This document shows, piece by piece, positions 35,740 to 43,529 of a stretch of 64,000 nt of DNA. The notes under the pieces are model-generated. The model did not search any database. It worked only from the letters and a program-made list of their open reading frames with translations, and was not told the DNA's origin. The translations under genes and the position numbers were made by a program. Position 1 is the first letter of the stretch. Every line of letters starts with the position of its first letter. Source of the stretch: Streptomyces sp. ASQP_92 (GTDB lineage Bacteria > Actinomycetota > Actinomycetes > Streptomycetales > Streptomycetaceae); contig NZ_JAODUA010000012.1 in NCBI RefSeq assembly GCF_025399895.1, forward strand, positions 124,001 to 188,000. The letters are read 5' to 3'.

Positions 35740-36183
35740 ATGTTTCGTTTGGAAACGGAAGTGGACAAGGACCGGCAGGCGCAGCTCCATCGACGGCTGC
35801 GGGACACCAACACCGAGCGCTCCGAGGTGCTGCGGGCGCTGCGGGGGACGCCGTCGGACAAGGAAGTGCCGCTGCACGTCTGGGGGTTGAACGAGGCGGG
35901 GCTCCTGGCGGGGGGCCTGGTGGGCCGCACCTGGGCGAGCTGGCTCCACGTCGACCTCCTGTGGATCGACCCCGGGGTGCGGTCGTCCGGCCTCGGTACG
36001 CAACTCCTGTGCCGCGCGGAGGAGTTGGCCCGCTCCGAGCGGGGGTGCGGGTTCGCGCGGGTCTCGACGTGGGACTTCCAGGCGCCCGGCTTTTACCGCG
36101 GGCGGGGGTACGAAGTGGTGGGCGTGGTCCCCGACTACCCCCCGGGCGTAACCGAATACACCCTGACCAAGCCCCTGCCCTGA
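35740..36183 (+). CDS. GNAT-family N-acetyltransferase
   Basis: This 147-residue protein has the GNAT acetyl-CoA loop region LHVDLLWIDPGVRSSGLGTQLL (motif A, R/Q-x-x-G-x-G/A as RSSGLGT) and the C-terminal WDFQAPGFYRGRGYEVVG typical of the fold. The substrate is not predictable. ATG 35740 (MFRLETEVDKDRQ) has agggtgggg 4 nt upstream; TAGGGT at 35727-35732 could also be a -10 box. Module B of repeat array 5 starts 5 bp after its stop. Confidence 0.88.
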   Translation: MFRLETEVDKDRQAQLHRRLRDTNTERSEVLRALRGTPSDKEVPLHVWGLNEAGLLAGGLVGRTWASWLHVDLLWIDPGVRSSGLGTQLLCRAEELARSERGCGFARVSTWDFQAPGFYRGRGYEVVGVVPDYPPGVTEYTLTKPLP

Positions 36184-36187
36184 CCTC

Positions 36188-36575
36188 CCTGGGCCTCCGC
36201 CCCAGACCCCGATCGCGCCTTAAGGGCGCTCGTCCTCAATCGCCGGACGGGCTGAAAGTGCCCCAGCATCGAACAGTTGAGGGGCGCGAGGCTGCGCGAG
36301 ACGCGGGCACGGTCCGCGGAATCGAGAGGGGTTAGGGGCGCGGGGAACTGCGCGAGAAGCGACCACGGCGCGAGGCCGAAGGCGGGGTTTAGGGGCGCGG
36401 GGAACTGCGCGAGAAGCGACCACGGCCCGCTGGATCGAGAGGGGTTAGGGGCGCGGGGAACTGCGCGACCAGCCACGCACGGCCCGCAGCCGAAGGCAGG
36501 GTCAGGGGGCGCGGGGAACTGCGCGAAAAGCCGCCCGCGGGCTAAGGCGGGTTGGGGGCGCGGGGAACCGCGGTC
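36188..36575. repeat. Dispersed repeat array 5: module B then six module A copies
   Basis: Module B (36188-36254, containing cgccttaagggcg) is followed by about six module A copies in the minus orientation (core ggggcgcggggaactgcgcg), the first and last diverged. The array fills the gap between the convergent GNAT and galK genes. Confidence 0.85.
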
Positions 36576-36601
36576 CGCGGCCGGGCCGAGGGGGCCCGGG
36601 G

Positions 36602-37747
36602 TCAGGAGACGCGGCGCGCCCCCGCCGAGGGGGTCGCCTCGAAGAGGCGGGGCGGGGCGAGCGACACCCCGGCGAACGCCGACCGCAGCGCCCCCGAGAC
36701 CGCCCCCACCCCCGACTCCTCGACCAGCACGATCGCCGACCCCCCGAACCCCCCACCCGTCATCCGCGCCCCGAGCGCCCCCGCCCCCACCGCCGTGTCG
36801 ACGACGAGGTCGAGCTCCGCACAGGACACCCGCAGGTCGTCGCGGAGGGAGGCATGGCCCTCGGTGAGGACGGGGCCGACCGCGCGGATCTCACCGGCCG
36901 CCAAAAGCTCCGCCACCCGCGTCACCCGGGCGTTGTCGCTCACCACGTGCCGCACATAGCCCCGGACGGTCGCGTCCGACAGCTCCTTCAGCGCCTCGGG
37001 GAGTCGCGTGGAGGGCAGTTCGCGCAGGGTGCGTACACCCAGCTCCCGCGCACCGCGTTCGCATCCGGCGCGCCGCTCGGCGTACGCGCCGTCACCCAGC
37101 GCGTGCTGCACGCGGGTGTCGACGACCAGGAGTCGCAGCCCGTGCGCGGGCAGGTCGAAGGGAATCTGGCGGCGCGTCAGGTCGCGCGCGTCCAGGTGCA
37201 GGACGTGGCCCTCGGTGCAGCACGCCGACGCCGTCTGGTCCATGATTCCGCACGGCACCCCGACGAACGCGTTCTCCGCGCGCTGGGCCAGCGCGGCCAA
37301 CTCCGGCAGCGACAAGGGGAGTTCGTACAGGTCGCGCAGGGCGAGCGCGGTGACGACCTCCAGGGCCGCCGAGGAGGACAGGCCCGCACCCGTCGGCACC
37401 GTCGAGGCGAGGTGGATGTCGGCGCCCGGCACCACGTGGCCCGCCTCGCGCAGCGCCCACACCACGCCCGCCGGATAGGCCGCCCAGCCCGCGCCGGACA
37501 GCGGCGTCAGTTCGTCGGCGCGCAGCTCCACCACGGGGCCGTCGATGTCGGCCGAGTGGACCCTGAGGACCCCGTCGGAGCGTCGGGCCGCCGCCGCCAC
37601 CGCCGTGTGCGGCAGGGCGAGCGGCATGACGAAGCCCTCGTTGAAGTCGGTGTACTCGCCGATGAGGTTGACCCGGCCGGGCGCCGCCCACACCCCCTCC
37701 GGCTCGTACCCGTACAACTCCCGGAAGGCGGAGGCGACTTCACGCAC
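36602..37747 (-). CDS. galK: Galactokinase
   Basis: GalK phosphorylates galactose at C1 in the Leloir pathway. The 381-residue GHMP kinase has the galactokinase signature GRVNLIGEYTDFNEG, the ATP motif PTGAGLSSSAALEV and the C-terminal MTGGGFGGSAIV. GTG 37747 overlaps the end of galE by 8 bp, so it is translationally coupled. It is the last gene of galT-galE-galK, the order known from S. lividans. Confidence 0.97.
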   Translation of the reverse strand: MREVASAFRELYGYEPEGVWAAPGRVNLIGEYTDFNEGFVMPLALPHTAVAAAARRSDGVLRVHSADIDGPVVELRADELTPLSGAGWAAYPAGVVWALREAGHVVPGADIHLASTVPTGAGLSSSAALEVVTALALRDLYELPLSLPELAALAQRAENAFVGVPCGIMDQTASACCTEGHVLHLDARDLTRRQIPFDLPAHGLRLLVVDTRVQHALGDGAYAERRAGCERGARELGVRTLRELPSTRLPEALKELSDATVRGYVRHVVSDNARVTRVAELLAAGEIRAVGPVLTEGHASLRDDLRVSCAELDLVVDTAVGAGALGARMTGGGFGGSAIVLVEESGVGAVSGALRSAFAGVSLAPPRLFEATPSAGARRVS

Positions 37748-38708
37748 CGGACCGCTCCGTCCGCCGTGCGAACGCCCAGGCGTCCGCGACGATGTCGGCG
37801 AGGCCGGCGCGGGTGGGCCGCCAGCCCAGGCGTTCGTGGGCCCGGGCGGCGGAGGCCACCAGGATCGCCGGGTCCCCGGCGCGCCGGGGCGCGACGACCT
37901 CGGGGATCTCGTGGCCGGTCACCTCGCGGGCGGTCTCGACGACCTCACGGACCGAGAACCCGTTGCCGTTGCCGAGGTTGCACACGAGGTGCTCGCCCGC
38001 CGTGGCGGCCGTGAGCGCCAGCAGGTGGGCCTGGGCGAGGTCGGCGACATGGATGTAGTCACGGACGCAGGTGCCGTCGGGGGTGGGGTAGTCGTCGCCG
38101 TAGACGGAGATGAACTCCCGCTCGCCGAGGGCCACTTGGAGGACGAGTGGGATGAGGTGGGATTCGGGGTCGTGGCGTTCGCCGCGGTCTCCGTAGGCGC
38201 CGGCCACGTTGAAGTAGCGCAGGGACACCGCGGCCAGGCCGTGCGCCGCGCACTCCCCGGCGATCATGTGGTCCACGGCCAGCTTGGAGGCGCCGTAGGG
38301 GCTGGTCGGGGCCGTGGGGTCGGTCTCGGTGACCGGGGTGGAGACCGGTTCGCCGTAGGTGGCCGCCGTGGAGGAGAAGACCAGTCGGCCCACTCCCGCC
38401 TCCCGCATCGCCGCGAGCAGCGCCATGGTGCCGCCGACGTTGTTGGCCCAGTACTTCTCCGGGACCGCCACCGACTCGCCGACCTGGGAGAACGCGGCGA
38501 AGTGGAGGACCGCGTCGTAGGTGGCGTCCAGCCATTTCGCCGTGTCCTGGACGCGGCCCTCGATGAACGCGGCCCCGGCCGGGACGGCCTCGCGAAAGCC
38601 GGTGGAGAGGTCGTCCACGACGGTCACCGTGTGGCCGGCCTCGATCAGGTGGGCCGCGACCACGCTGCCGACGTAGCCCGCCCCGCCCGTCACCAGATAC
38701 TTGCTCAC
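37740..38708 (-). CDS. galE: UDP-glucose 4-epimerase
   Basis: GalE interconverts UDP-galactose and UDP-glucose. The 322-residue SDR protein has the NAD motif VTGGAGYVGSVVA, the SSTAATYG strand and the catalytic YGASK (Tyr, Lys). GTG 38708 overlaps the galT stop (GTGA) and the 3' end overlaps galK. In S. lividans a second promoter serves galE-galK; I did not find an unambiguous one here. Confidence 0.97.
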   Translation of the reverse strand: MSKYLVTGGAGYVGSVVAAHLIEAGHTVTVVDDLSTGFREAVPAGAAFIEGRVQDTAKWLDATYDAVLHFAAFSQVGESVAVPEKYWANNVGGTMALLAAMREAGVGRLVFSSTAATYGEPVSTPVTETDPTAPTSPYGASKLAVDHMIAGECAAHGLAAVSLRYFNVAGAYGDRGERHDPESHLIPLVLQVALGEREFISVYGDDYPTPDGTCVRDYIHVADLAQAHLLALTAATAGEHLVCNLGNGNGFSVREVVETAREVTGHEIPEVVAPRRAGDPAILVASAARAHERLGWRPTRAGLADIVADAWAFARRTERSGA

Positions 38709-39760
38709 TTGCTGGCCACCTCTCGCAGTCGCTCGGCCGCGGCCTCCGGCGGCACGTCGTTGATGAACACGTTCATGCCGGACTCGGAACCCGCGAGGTA
38801 CTTGAGCTTGCCGGATGTGCGTCGGATGGTGAAAAGCTCGAGATGGAGCCCGAACTCCGCGCGGTCGACGGCCTCCTCGCCCCGGAACGGTGCCTGGTGC
38901 CAGGCGGAGATGTAGGGGGTGGGGGGTTCGTCGGGTCCGAAGATCCGGTCGAAGCGCCTCAAGAGTTCCAGGTAGATCTGTGGGAACTCTGTGCGCGCGG
39001 CCTCGTCGAGGGCCCGCAGGTCCGGGACGCGCCGCTTGGGGTGCAGATGGACCTCGTAGGGCCAGTGCGCCGCGTACGGCACGAACGCCACCCAGTGCTC
39101 GCCTTCGAGCACCACCCGGGTGCCTTCGGTGAGCTCCCGCTCGACCACGTCGTCGAAGAGGTTGCGGCCGCCGGTGCGTGCGCGGTGTTCGGCCAGCGAG
39201 CGGAGCATGAGGGCGGTGCGGGGGGTGGTGAAGGGGTAGCCGTAGATCTGGCCATGTGGGTGGCCGAGGGTGACGCCGATCTCGGCGCCCCGGTTCTCGA
39301 AGCAGAACACCTGGCGCACCTGCGGGAGTTCGGCGAGTTCGGCGGTGCGGTCGGTCCAGGCCTCCAGGACGAGGGCGGCCTGCTCCTCGGTGAGGTCGGC
39401 GAAGGACGCGTCGTGGTCGGAGGTGAAGCAGACGACCTCGCAGCGGCCGGAGTCGCCCGCGAGCGAGGGAAAGCGGTTCTCGAAGACGACGACGTCGTAG
39501 TCGGCGGCCGGGATCTCGCTGTCGCGGCCCTCACGTGACGGGCACAGCGGGCAGGCGTCGGCGGGCGGCAGATAGGTGCGGCCCTGGCGGTGCGAGGCGA
39601 CGACCACCGTGTCGCCGAGCAGGGGGTCGTGGCGCAGTTCGGACGCGGTGGACACCGGGTCGAGCGGGCGGCGGTCGCTCTCGTCCCGTACGAGGTCGTC
39701 CCGCGCGTCGTAGTAGAGCAGCTCGCGGCCGTCGGCGAGCCGGGTCGACGTCTTCTTCAC
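38705..39760 (-). CDS. galT: Galactose-1-phosphate uridylyltransferase
   Basis: GalT exchanges UMP between UDP-glucose and galactose-1-phosphate. The 351-residue protein has the zinc-type CPLCPSREG, the active-site GHPHGQIYGYPF with the nucleotidyl His, and the C-terminal HLELF segment. GTG 39760 has ggagg 5 nt upstream; an in-frame ATG at 39775 lacks one. It is the first gene of galTEK and is divergent from a sodium:solute symporter. Confidence 0.96.
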   Translation of the reverse strand: MKKTSTRLADGRELLYYDARDDLVRDESDRRPLDPVSTASELRHDPLLGDTVVVASHRQGRTYLPPADACPLCPSREGRDSEIPAADYDVVVFENRFPSLAGDSGRCEVVCFTSDHDASFADLTEEQAALVLEAWTDRTAELAELPQVRQVFCFENRGAEIGVTLGHPHGQIYGYPFTTPRTALMLRSLAEHRARTGGRNLFDDVVERELTEGTRVVLEGEHWVAFVPYAAHWPYEVHLHPKRRVPDLRALDEAARTEFPQIYLELLRRFDRIFGPDEPPTPYISAWHQAPFRGEEAVDRAEFGLHLELFTIRRTSGKLKYLAGSESGMNVFINDVPPEAAAERLREVASK

Positions 39761-39775
39761 TGCAACCTCCACCAT

Positions 39776-39939
39776 CCAACAGAATCGCACACAACAAACC
39801 ACAAGCCAACAGTCACCGTCAATGGGCGCGCAAGCGGTTGCTGTGCGGAAGCGAGCACGGCCGAGGCGTCACGCTCGATCACAATCCAACAAACAATCTC
39901 ACCAGAACTGTTCAGTTTCCGACCGCGGAGGCGTAGGTT
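39776..39939. promoter_or_regulatory. Divergent gal promoter region with recurring CCAACA and AACAAAC motifs
   Basis: CCAACA occurs at 39776, 39806 and 39886, and AACAAAC at 39793 and 39888. This A/C-rich stretch is unlike its surroundings. For galT, TTGACG (39822-39817, minus strand) could be a -35 box. For the symporter, TTCAGT (39911-39916) and TAGGTT (39934-39939) are spaced 17 bp. The recurring hexamers are candidate binding sites for a gal repressor. Confidence 0.45.
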
Positions 39940-39976
39940 CCCGTCCGGATCAGTAAGCGCGACGAAGCGGGTACGC

Positions 39977-41647
39977 ATGCAATATCTGGCCGTGGGGCTC
40001 CGGCTCCCCACCAACGGGCTCGACTACACCATCCTGGCGATCTACTTCATCGTCGTCCTGGGCATCGGCTTCGCCGCCCGCGCCAGCGTGAAGACCAGCC
40101 TCGACTTCTTCCTGTCGGGCCGCTCGCTGCCGGCCTGGGTGACCGGCCTCGCCTTCGTCGCGGCGAACCTGGGCGCCACCGAAATCCTGGGCATGTCCGC
40201 GACCAGCGCCCAGTACGGCGTCGCGGTCGTGCACTGGTACTGGATCGGCGCGATCCCGGCCATGGTGTTCCTGGGGCTCGTGATGATGCCCTTCTACTAC
40301 GGCTCGAAGGTGCGCTCCGTACCGGAGTTCCTGCTCCAGCGTTTCGACAAGTCCGCGCATCTGCTCGCCTCGGCCCTGTTCGCGTTCGCCGCGGTGCTGA
40401 TCGCGGGCGTCAACCTCTACGCCCTGTCGATCGTCGTGGAGGCGCTGCTCGGCTGGCCGCAGTGGGTGGCGATCGTGGTCGCCGGTCTGTTCGTGCTCGC
40501 CTACATCACCATCGGCGGACTCTCCTCGGCCATCTACAACGAGGTGCTCCAGTTCTTCGTGATCCTGGCGGCGCTCATACCGCTGACCATCCTCGGCCTC
40601 AAGCGGGTCGGCGGCTGGGACGGCCTGACCGGGTCGCTCAAGGCGAGCCACGGCGACAACTTCCTGTCCGCGTGGGGCGGCACCGGCATCGGCCAGGCCA
40701 ACCCGCTGGGCGCCAACTGGCTCACCATCGTCCTCGGCCTCGGCTTCGTGCTCTCCTTCGGCTACTGGACGACCAACTTCGCCGAGGTGCAGCGCGCGCT
40801 GTCCGCGAAGAACCTGAGCGCGGCCCGGCGGACCCCGCTGATCGCCGCGTTCCCGAAGATGTTCATCGTGTTCCTGGTGATGATCCCCGGCCTGGTCGCC
40901 GCGGTGCTCGTGCCGAAGATCGGCACACCGGGCTCGGACCTGACGTACAACGACGCGATCCCGCTGCTCATGCAGGACCTGCTGCCCAACGGCGTCCTCG
41001 GCATCGCGGTGACCGGACTGCTCGCCGCGTTCATGGCGGGCATGGCGGCCAACGTGTCGTCCTTCAACACCGTGTTCACGTACGACATCTGGGCCAAGTA
41101 CGTCAAGAAGGACCGGCCGGACGCCTACTACCTGCGCTTCGGCCGCCTGATCACCGCGATCGGTGTGCTCGCCTCCATCGGCACGGCGTTCATCGCCTCC
41201 TCCTTCTCCAACATCATGGGCTACCTCCAGACCCTGTTCTCCTTCTTCAACGTCCCCATGTTCGTGGTGTTCGTGATCGGCATGTTCTGGAAGCGGGCCT
41301 CGGTCAAGTCCGGGGTGTGGGGCCTGTTCGCGGGCACCGCGGCCGCGATGGTCAACTACTTCTGGATCTACAAGCAGGGCGTCATCTCGATCCCCACCGA
41401 CCAGGGCGCCAACTTCGTCTCCGCGATCGTCGGCTTCGTCGCGGGCGCGGTGGTGATGGTGGCCGTCACCCTGTTCACGGCGCCCAAGCCCGCGGCGGAG
41501 CTCGCGGGTCTGGTGTACGGGACGAAGTCGCCCGGCGTCGAGGAGCCGCCGGCCGAGGGCGACAGCGCCTGGTACCGAAGCCCGGCCCTGCTCGGCTGGG
41601 GCGCGATCGCGCTGGCCGCGCTCTGCTACGTCCCCTACTCGTTCTGA
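39977..41647 (+). CDS. Sodium:solute symporter (SSS family), probable galactose uptake
   Basis: This 556-residue protein has about 14 hydrophobic segments and SSS landmarks: the N-terminal SVKTSLDFFLSGRSLPAWVTG, GATEILGMSATSAQYG, YITIGGLSSAIYNEVLQFF and FGYWTTNFAEVQRALSAKN. Similar proteins (SGLT-like) use sodium to import sugars. The divergent position opposite galTEK suggests galactose, an inference. ATG 39977 has only a weak gaagcgg ribosome site. A small two-helix gene follows 27 bp downstream. Confidence 0.92.
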   Translation: MQYLAVGLRLPTNGLDYTILAIYFIVVLGIGFAARASVKTSLDFFLSGRSLPAWVTGLAFVAANLGATEILGMSATSAQYGVAVVHWYWIGAIPAMVFLGLVMMPFYYGSKVRSVPEFLLQRFDKSAHLLASALFAFAAVLIAGVNLYALSIVVEALLGWPQWVAIVVAGLFVLAYITIGGLSSAIYNEVLQFFVILAALIPLTILGLKRVGGWDGLTGSLKASHGDNFLSAWGGTGIGQANPLGANWLTIVLGLGFVLSFGYWTTNFAEVQRALSAKNLSAARRTPLIAAFPKMFIVFLVMIPGLVAAVLVPKIGTPGSDLTYNDAIPLLMQDLLPNGVLGIAVTGLLAAFMAGMAANVSSFNTVFTYDIWAKYVKKDRPDAYYLRFGRLITAIGVLASIGTAFIASSFSNIMGYLQTLFSFFNVPMFVVFVIGMFWKRASVKSGVWGLFAGTAAAMVNYFWIYKQGVISIPTDQGANFVSAIVGFVAGAVVMVAVTLFTAPKPAAELAGLVYGTKSPGVEEPPAEGDSAWYRSPALLGWGAIALAALCYVPYSF

Positions 41648-41674
41648 CGCCCGTTCCGATCCGGAGGTACCGAC

Positions 41675-41953
41675 ATGTCCGAACTGCACGCTGAAGTCTC
41701 CGAGTTGGAGCGCAAGTCCGCGTCGGCGGCGCGGCTCTTCGACATCCGCCGGATCATTGGCGGCCTGTTCACCCTGTACGGGGTGATCGTGGGCGGGGCG
41801 GGGGTGTTCGTCTCCGACGCGGATCTGGAGAAGGCGCAGGGGGTGAACATCAACCTCTGGACGGGGGTGGGGATGCTGGTCCTGGGCGTCTTCTTCCTGA
41901 CCTGGCTGAAGCTCCGCCCCACGGCTCCCCCACCCCCGGCCGACCCGTCCTAG
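41675..41953 (+). CDS. Small two-helix membrane protein linked to the symporter
   Basis: This 92-residue protein has a cytoplasmic start (MSELHAEVSELERKSAS), two membrane helices (about 27-46 and 63-82) separated by VSDADLEKAQGVNINLW, and a Pro-rich end. ATG 41675 has ggagg 7 nt upstream. It is 27 bp behind the symporter and is probably co-transcribed. Its role could be as an accessory subunit, with no direct evidence. Confidence 0.82.
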   Translation: MSELHAEVSELERKSASAARLFDIRRIIGGLFTLYGVIVGGAGVFVSDADLEKAQGVNINLWTGVGMLVLGVFFLTWLKLRPTAPPPPADPS

Positions 41954-41984
41954 CCCCGCCTTCGGGCGCGGGCCCGCCCCCGAC

Positions 41985-42491
41985 CCCCTGCGCAGTTCCC
42001 CGCGCCCCAAATGCCTCTCGGCCTGCGGCCCGGGGTCGCTTCTCGCGCGGTTCCCCGCGCCCCTAAAAGCCCTTCGGTCTGCGGACCACCGGTGGCTGGT
42101 CGCGCAGTTCCCCGCGCCCCTAAACCCTCTCGACCCTGCGGATCGTGGTCGCTTCTCGCGCAGTTCCCCGCGCCCCTGGCAGGACCGGTGCGGGCCCGCA
42201 CGGGCAACCTCAGCCCGTCCGGCGTTTGAGGACGAGCGCCCTTAAGGCGCGAACGGGGTCTGGGGCGGAGCCCCAGGGGCCCCGGCTTCGGGTGCGGACC
42301 GTGCGTGGCTGGTGCGCAGTTCCCCGCGCCCCCAAGAACCGTCGTCGCCTGCGGATCGTGGTCGCTTCTCGCGCAGTTCCCCGCGCCCCTTAGCTACCCG
42401 GTGCGGGCCGGCGCAGGACACCTCAGCCCGTCCGGCGTTTGAGGACGAGCGCCGTTCAGGCGCGAACGGGGTCTGGGGCGGAGCCCCAGGG
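41985..42491. repeat. Dispersed repeat array 6: A x4, B, A x2, B
   Basis: Module A copies run from 41990 to 42178, module B at 42211-42277, two more A copies to 42392, then module B at 42424-42489, 12 bp from the stop of the convergent LuxR gene. Both B copies share gaggacgagcgcc and end in the ggggcggagcccc hairpin. Confidence 0.87.
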
Positions 42492-42501
42492 AGGGGCGTG
42501 C

Positions 42502-43173
42502 CTAGGTTGGGGGGGTGGCTCGGTCGAGGAGGCCGGTTCGGGCGGCCAGGGCCGCGGCCTCCAGACGGGAACCCACCCCGAGCTTCATCAGGACCCGCTG
42601 CACGTGGGTGCGGGCAGTGGAGGGCGCTATACCCATGCCCGCCGCGATCACCCGCGTGTCCTCGCCGTCGGCGACCCGCACCAGCACCTCCACCTCCCGC
42701 GGCGTGAGCAGCCGCAACAGCCGCTGCCCCTCGTCGTCGGGCTGCGCGGCGGGGTTGAGGAGTTCGGCGAACGCGCCCTGGAGGAGCCCCGGCGCGACCG
42801 CCGCCTCCCCCGCCCTGGCCTTCACCATCGCCCGCTCGACGCCCTCGATGCGCTCGTCGTGGCGCACATAGCCGGACGCCCCGGCCGCGAACGCCGCCGC
42901 GATCCCGCGCGGGCTGGGGACCGGGCCGAGCACCACCACGGCGACCTGCGGCCGCTCCCGTTTGATCCGTACGATCGGGTCGAACACCCCCGGTTCGGCG
43001 GGCGACGCCGTGCCGAGCAGACACACCTCGGGCGCCCGGCTCACCACCAGCTCGGCCGCGCCCGCGACCGGCGCCGCCGCGGCGAGCACCCGGTGGCCCC
43101 GCAGTTTCAGCGCCGAGGCGAGTGCCTCGGCGAGCAGCCGGTGGTCGTCGACCACCATGAGCCGCACGCCCAT
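42502..43173 (-). CDS. LuxR-type regulator with degenerate receiver domain
   Basis: This 223-residue protein has the receiver start LMVVDDHRLL (D9/D10) but glycine where the phosphoacceptor Asp is expected (VCLLGTASP, G54), and no clear Lys of the usual KP pair. The C-terminal HTH is intact: LTPREVEVLVRVADGEDTRV with STARTHVQRVLMKLGVGS. It is therefore probably not controlled by phosphorylation. ATG 43173 has gggggt about 6 nt upstream. No kinase gene adjoins it. Confidence 0.88.
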   Translation of the reverse strand: MGVRLMVVDDHRLLAEALASALKLRGHRVLAAAAPVAGAAELVVSRAPEVCLLGTASPAEPGVFDPIVRIKRERPQVAVVVLGPVPSPRGIAAAFAAGASGYVRHDERIEGVERAMVKARAGEAAVAPGLLQGAFAELLNPAAQPDDEGQRLLRLLTPREVEVLVRVADGEDTRVIAAGMGIAPSTARTHVQRVLMKLGVGSRLEAAALAARTGLLDRATPPT

Positions 43174-43474
43174 CGAGCTACCCCCATCCCCCGGGCCCTC
43201 CCCGGCTCTTCGAGCCGACGGCAGCCCGCTCGGGCCCCGCTCCCCAGCCCCTCATGCCCCGGCAAGCTACACGCTTGTTCGACGCCGCGCGCCTCTTACC
43301 GCCGAGAAGCCCCCAGAATGCCGAATTCTCCGGCATTCGGGCGGGGTTGAGGAAGTACGAGGAAGTGGGAACGGAAGTGAAACGTCCATCTCGGCCGTTT
43401 TCCGGCGCCCGCGCGCGCCCCCGACCTGCGGCGAAGGACGCACGGAAAGCTGGCTCGAAAGGGCCGGGAAAAAG
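43174..43474. other. Upstream region of the degenerate LuxR gene
   Basis: No gene is supported. It holds an 8-bp inverted repeat GAATGCCG-N7-CGGCATTC (43316-43338), a possible operator. Short open frames here lack ribosome sites. Confidence 0.5.
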
Positions 43475-43518
43475 GTGAGGGCCCCGCCCGCGGAGTTCTC
43501 CGCGGGCGGGGCCCTCAC
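43475..43518 (-). terminator. Very strong terminator after the PQQ-propeller gene
   Basis: A perfect 21-bp stem (43475-43495 with 43498-43518) with a TT loop. On the minus strand it is followed by cctttttccc. It lies 11 bp past the stop of the 43530 gene. Confidence 0.95.
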
Positions 43519-43529
43519 CGGGCGGCGGC

